Assembly (NCBI GenBank): GCA_023139225.1
Contig: JAGLNZ010000346.1
Location: 1-7,442, forward strand
DNA length: 7,442 nt
From: Desulfobacula sp.
Lineage (GTDB): Bacteria > Desulfobacterota > Desulfobacteria > Desulfobacterales > Desulfobacteraceae
Direction of reading: 5' to 3'
The first letter of the stretch is position 1. Each line of letters starts with the position of its first letter. This document shows, in pieces, positions 4,275 to 7,442 of the stretch. Made by a program: the position numbers and the translations under genes. The notes below the pieces were generated by a model. It did not search any database, had not been told where the DNA came from, and saw only the letters and a program-made list of their open reading frames with translations.

Positions 4275-6653
4275 ATGGCCGAAGCAGATATTGATGATCT
4301 AATTGAAATTCTGGAAAAAGAAAGCGACATAGAGGATATCCCGACAATTCTTCCCATGATGCCGGTAAGAGATATTGTTGTGTTTACCGATATGCTGCTG
4401 CCATTATTTGTCGGACGGGAAAAATCGATTAAGGCAGTTGAAGAGAGTATTGAATATGACCGCTACATATTCCTGACAGTTCAGAAAGATTCTGAACTGG
4501 AAAAACCAACGACTGAAGATGTTTATACGGTTGGTACGGTTGGCAGGATTCAAAAAATGATCAAATTGCCCGATGGCAGAATCAAGGCCCTGGTTCAGGG
4601 GATAGTCAAGGCAAAAGTCTTGAAATATGTCAGAAAGAGAACTTTTTTTAAAGTTCACATTGAATTTTTGACAGATACGGATCCTCAAGAACTCAATATT
4701 GAAGATGAAGCCTTAATGCGGAATGTCAAAGAAGCCAGTGAAAAATTACTGGCTCTCAAAGGTGAGCTTTCGGGAGATGTAGGGGATTTGTTGTCTCACA
4801 TTGAGTCTGTGGGTAAACTTGCTGATCTTGTTGCTTCTAACTTGAATCTAAAGGTCGAGGATGCTCAGAGTTTACTTGAAATTACGGATGGAACCGAACG
4901 GTTGAAAAAGGTGAATGACCTTTTGGCAAGGGAGCTGGATCTTTCAACGGTTCAAGCCAAAATTCAAATAGATGTTAAGGATGAGATCTCTAGAAATCAA
5001 AGGGATTATTATCTTAGAGAACAAGTAAAGGCCATTCACAGGGAGCTTGGGGAAAGTGATGAAAAGCTTGCTGAAATCAAAGAGTTTAAGGCAAAGATTA
5101 AAAAATGTAAAATGCCGCAAGACTGTGAAAAAGAGGCAAAAAAGCAGCTGAAACGCCTTGAACAGATGCACTCTGACTCCTCTGAAGCTTCGGTTGTCAG
5201 AACTTATCTTGATTGTATTGTAGAGTTACCCTGGAGCAAAGCAACAAAAGATTTTCTTGATATTCCAAAATCAGAAGAAGTCTTAGATAAAAATCATTTT
5301 GGCCTGGATAAGGTTAAAGAAAGAATTCTTGAGTATTTAAGTGTTAGAAAGTTAAATCCCAAAAAAAAGGGACAGATCATCTGTTTTGTAGGGCCTCCGG
5401 GTGTTGGAAAAACATCTTTAGGGCAAGCCATTGCCAAAGCCATGAAACGTAAATTTCATCGGGTATCTTTAGGCGGTATCAGGGATGAGGCTGAAATCAG
5501 GGGCCACAGAAGAACCTATATCGGTTCCATGCCGGGAAGAATTTTGCAGGGTTTGAGGCAATGCAATACAAATAATCCCGTATTTATGTTAGATGAAATT
5601 GATAAATTGGGTAATGATTTCAGGGGCGACCCTTCTTCAGCCCTTTTAGAGGCCCTTGATCCTGAACAGAACTTTGAATTTTCAGATCATTATCTGAATA
5701 TGCCCTTTGATCTTTCCAATGTGCTTTTTATTTTAACTGCCAATATTTCCGACACAATCCCGTCTGCCTTGCTGGACAGGATGGAGGTGATCAGGATCAC
5801 CGGTTATACCCGGCAAGAGAAAAAAGTGATTGCGCAAAAACATCTTTTACCGAAAAAATTAAGAGATAACGGGCTTATCCGCAGATCTATCCATGTAAGC
5901 ACAGGTGCTATGGAGTCAATTATCGCAGACTATACACTGGAAGCGGGCTTGCGGGGGCTTGAAAGGAAACTGGATGCCATTTGCAGAAAGATTGCAAGGA
6001 AAATTGCAGAGGGTAAAAAAGGCAAATTTACAATAACCAAACAAAATCTTACAAAATATCTGGGGCCGCCACAATATCTTGCTGAGCTTGATCAGGAAGA
6101 AAGCCAGGTTGGTTTGGCAACAGGGCTTGCATGGACTGAAGTCGGTGGAGAATCCCTTTATATCGAAGTGTCACTCTATCAGGGAAAAGGAGAACTGCTG
6201 GTCACAGGGCAGATTGGTGAGGTGATGCAGGAATCAGCCAGGGCTGCTCTTACATATACAAAAGCCAATGCAGACAAATTTGATATAAAAAAAGAAGATA
6301 TTGATAATAATGATATTCATATCCATGTGCCGGCAGGCGCCATCCCAAAAGACGGGCCTTCAGCCGGAATTGCCATGGCAACAGCATTGATTTCAGCATT
6401 TACAGGGCAAAAGGTTAATAATAAAGTGGGTATGACGGGTGAAATATCTTTAAGGGGGAGAGTCCTCCCCATTGGCGGGCTTAAAGAAAAAGCCCTTGGC
6501 GCTTTAAGAGCAGGTATTGAGCATGTGATCATTCCTGAAAAAAATAAAAAGGATTTATATGATATGCCAAAGGTTATTAAGAATAAAATGAAATTTACCT
6601 GTGTTAAAGACATCCGGGAAGTCCTTGAAATTGCATTGGAAAAACCGGTCTGA
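4275..6653 (+). CDS. lon: ATP-dependent protease Lon (LonA)
   Basis: This is a cytoplasmic hexameric AAA+ serine protease that degrades misfolded and regulatory proteins. The protein is 792 residues from ATG 4275 (E. coli Lon has 784). The order of domains is complete. The N-terminal substrate-binding LAN domain starts near residue 24 (ILPMMPVRDIVVF) and is followed by a helical and coiled region to about 310. The AAA+ module has Walker A GPPGVGKT (373-380) and Walker B FMLDEID (D440, E441), then a TAN sensor and an LLDR arginine region. The C-terminal protease domain has the Ser-Lys dyad: S696 in DGPSAGIAM and K739 in GGLKEK, 43 residues apart as in E. coli. An in-frame ATG at 4257 would add six residues (MNKGAK) but lacks a ribosome site. 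tsaB follows after 5 bp, so the two are probably co-transcribed. Confidence 0.98.
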   Translation: MAEADIDDLIEILEKESDIEDIPTILPMMPVRDIVVFTDMLLPLFVGREKSIKAVEESIEYDRYIFLTVQKDSELEKPTTEDVYTVGTVGRIQKMIKLPDGRIKALVQGIVKAKVLKYVRKRTFFKVHIEFLTDTDPQELNIEDEALMRNVKEASEKLLALKGELSGDVGDLLSHIESVGKLADLVASNLNLKVEDAQSLLEITDGTERLKKVNDLLARELDLSTVQAKIQIDVKDEISRNQRDYYLREQVKAIHRELGESDEKLAEIKEFKAKIKKCKMPQDCEKEAKKQLKRLEQMHSDSSEASVVRTYLDCIVELPWSKATKDFLDIPKSEEVLDKNHFGLDKVKERILEYLSVRKLNPKKKGQIICFVGPPGVGKTSLGQAIAKAMKRKFHRVSLGGIRDEAEIRGHRRTYIGSMPGRILQGLRQCNTNNPVFMLDEIDKLGNDFRGDPSSALLEALDPEQNFEFSDHYLNMPFDLSNVLFILTANISDTIPSALLDRMEVIRITGYTRQEKKVIAQKHLLPKKLRDNGLIRRSIHVSTGAMESIIADYTLEAGLRGLERKLDAICRKIARKIAEGKKGKFTITKQNLTKYLGPPQYLAELDQEESQVGLATGLAWTEVGGESLYIEVSLYQGKGELLVTGQIGEVMQESARAALTYTKANADKFDIKKEDIDNNDIHIHVPAGAIPKDGPSAGIAMATALISAFTGQKVNNKVGMTGEISLRGRVLPIGGLKEKALGALRAGIEHVIIPEKNKKDLYDMPKVIKNKMKFTCVKDIREVLEIALEKPV

Positions 6654-6658
6654 CAACT

Positions 6659-7363
6659 ATGCCTGATAAATTGAGACTTCTTTGCCTGAGTACGGCAGAA
6701 CCAGGAAGCAGCCTTGCAATCGTTGATGGAAACTCCCTTATCTGTGAAGAATTCTGGGAAACCCGCCAGACTCATTCCAAACGGCTTGTAAAAATGATTG
6801 AACATATGCTTGAAAAGAGGGCCGGCATGGAACTTGATGATATTGATGCTTTTGTTGCAGCCAAAGGGCCAGGCAGTTTTACAGGGCTTCGCATCGGGAT
6901 CAGTGTGGTAAAGGGCATGGCCTATGCCATGGGAAAACCTTCGGCTGGTGTTTCAAGCCTTGACGGTATTGCGTTTCGGTTTGTTCATTCATCAATCCCT
7001 GTTTGTGCCATGATGGATGCCAAAAGAAATGAAGTCTATTGTGCCGTCTACAAGTTTGATCATGGCAGGCTGGTATCAAAAAGCGGGGAAAGGGTTGTCA
7101 GCCCCAAAGATGCCATTGAGATGGCAGGTGGCACTGCATTGTTTGCAGGATCGGGATCAAAAGTGTATAAGGAGATCATTGAACAAGAAGCAGACAAACC
7201 GGTCATAGCACACGATTTTTTTGATTCTGTGAGTGCAATAGCATTGATTCGGGCGTTGTACTCAAAAGAAAATTCTTTTAATAATCCTGAAAATATTCTT
7301 GCACCAAGTTATATCAGAAGGTCAGATGCCCAATTGCAATATGCTAAAAAACAAGGATATTGA
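6659..7363 (+). CDS. tsaB: tRNA threonylcarbamoyladenosine biosynthesis protein TsaB
   Basis: This is a non-catalytic ASKHA-fold partner of TsaD. With TsaE it is needed to transfer the threonylcarbamoyl group to A37 of ANN-decoding tRNAs. Its 234 residues compare with 231 in E. coli TsaB (YeaZ). The hallmark GPGSFTGLRIG spans 70-80. The start LCLSTAEPGSSLAIVDG is the usual first strand pair, THSKRL (38-43) is the conserved helix start, and MMDAKRNEVYCAVY is the central conserved strand. The end APSYIRRSDAQ is the common C-terminal tail, so the gene is complete. ATG 6659 is 5 bp after the lon stop and has no clear Shine-Dalgarno, which suggests translational coupling to lon. Its TGA stop lies within the -35 hexamer of the next promoter candidate. 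Confidence 0.95.
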   Translation: MPDKLRLLCLSTAEPGSSLAIVDGNSLICEEFWETRQTHSKRLVKMIEHMLEKRAGMELDDIDAFVAAKGPGSFTGLRIGISVVKGMAYAMGKPSAGVSSLDGIAFRFVHSSIPVCAMMDAKRNEVYCAVYKFDHGRLVSKSGERVVSPKDAIEMAGGTALFAGSGSKVYKEIIEQEADKPVIAHDFFDSVSAIALIRALYSKENSFNNPENILAPSYIRRSDAQLQYAKKQGY

Positions 7364-7389
7364 CATAGGAATAGTTTTTTTGATACTAT
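7360..7389 (+). promoter_or_regulatory. Candidate sigma-70 promoter overlapping the tsaB stop
   Basis: A perfect -35 TTGACA (7360-7365) contains the tsaB stop codon TGA. After an 18-nt spacer follows TACTAT (7384-7389), a -10 with 4 of 6 matches. Transcription would begin near 7396, about 24 nt before ATG 7420. An inverted repeat ACTATA (7385-7390) / TATAGT (7398-7403) and an 8-bp palindrome TAAGCTTA (7392-7399) cover the -10 and start site, a typical place for a repressor operator. No hairpin terminator follows tsaB. Confidence 0.55.
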
Positions 7390-7419
7390 AGTAAGCTTAT
7401 AGTTGTGGAAAGTTAAATT

Positions 7420-7442
7420 ATGGATAATTCAAAATGGCCGGC
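7420..7442 (+). CDS. Start of a downstream gene, cut by the window edge
   Basis: ATG 7420 opens a frame with no stop to the end of the window, reading MDNSKWP before the edge. A purine-rich GGAAAG (7408-7413) lies 6 nt upstream, and a good promoter candidate ends about 30 nt before it. Seven codons are too few to recognise a family, so the product is unknown. The frame could be chance, but promoter, ribosome site and spacing agree. Confidence 0.45.

Noticed and set aside
6317..6805. 162-residue minus-strand frame spanning the lon-tsaB junction
   Set aside because: It is antisense to two intact conserved genes and has no recognisable motif. Its length follows from the codon bias of the sense genes.
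1..7442. CRISPR array, tRNA, rRNA, insertion sequence, phage or defence genes
   Set aside because: No regularly spaced repeats, cloverleaf, transposase or integrase motif was found. All large frames are accounted for by conserved chromosomal genes.

Overview
This AT-rich window of a Gram-negative bacterial chromosome carries seven complete genes and the probable first codons of an eighth. The mix is a LonA protease, an HU protein, a stand-alone CheX, a PilZ protein and a type IV prepilin peptidase. Together with the AT-rich base composition and the style of the Lon and TsaB proteins, it fits a sulfate-reducer-like member of the Desulfobacterota (former Deltaproteobacteria, Desulfobacteraceae-like). 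That placement is an inference from protein style, not from a search. No mobile element, CRISPR array, tRNA or rRNA was seen.

Layout, left to right. Positions 30-60 hold an intrinsic terminator for a gene outside the window. It is followed after only 25 bp by a complete exonuclease I gene (sbcB, 86-1507, +). Its stop overlaps the stop of a convergent PilZ-domain gene (1502-2257, -). To the right on the same strand is an HU gene (2322-2591, -), whose strong terminator sits directly in front of the PilZ start codon. A divergent intergenic region (2592-2801) separates HU from a CheX-type phosphatase gene (2802-3263, +). That gene converges, 7 bp apart, on a prepilin peptidase gene (3271-4071, -). 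A second divergent region (4072-4274) holds a hairpin plus T-tract and leads into lon (4275-6653, +). tsaB (6659-7363, +) follows 5 bp later, and the two probably form one operon. The tsaB stop codon lies in a good promoter (7360-7389) that faces a new ORF starting at 7420.

Functional reading. Three of the middle genes concern surface motility and its signalling: c-di-GMP sensing (PilZ), CheY-P dephosphorylation (CheX) and type IV pilin or pseudopilin maturation (prepilin peptidase). They are interleaved with housekeeping genes for nucleoid structure, DNA repair, proteolysis and tRNA modification. They are not in one operon, so a shared role is only suggested by proximity.

I found no convincing new multi-gene system. 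The most interesting signals are regulatory. Three genes (sbcB, the PilZ gene and lon) have terminator-like hairpins just in front of their start codons, there is an overlapping palindromic gene end, and there is a promoter embedded in a stop codon.
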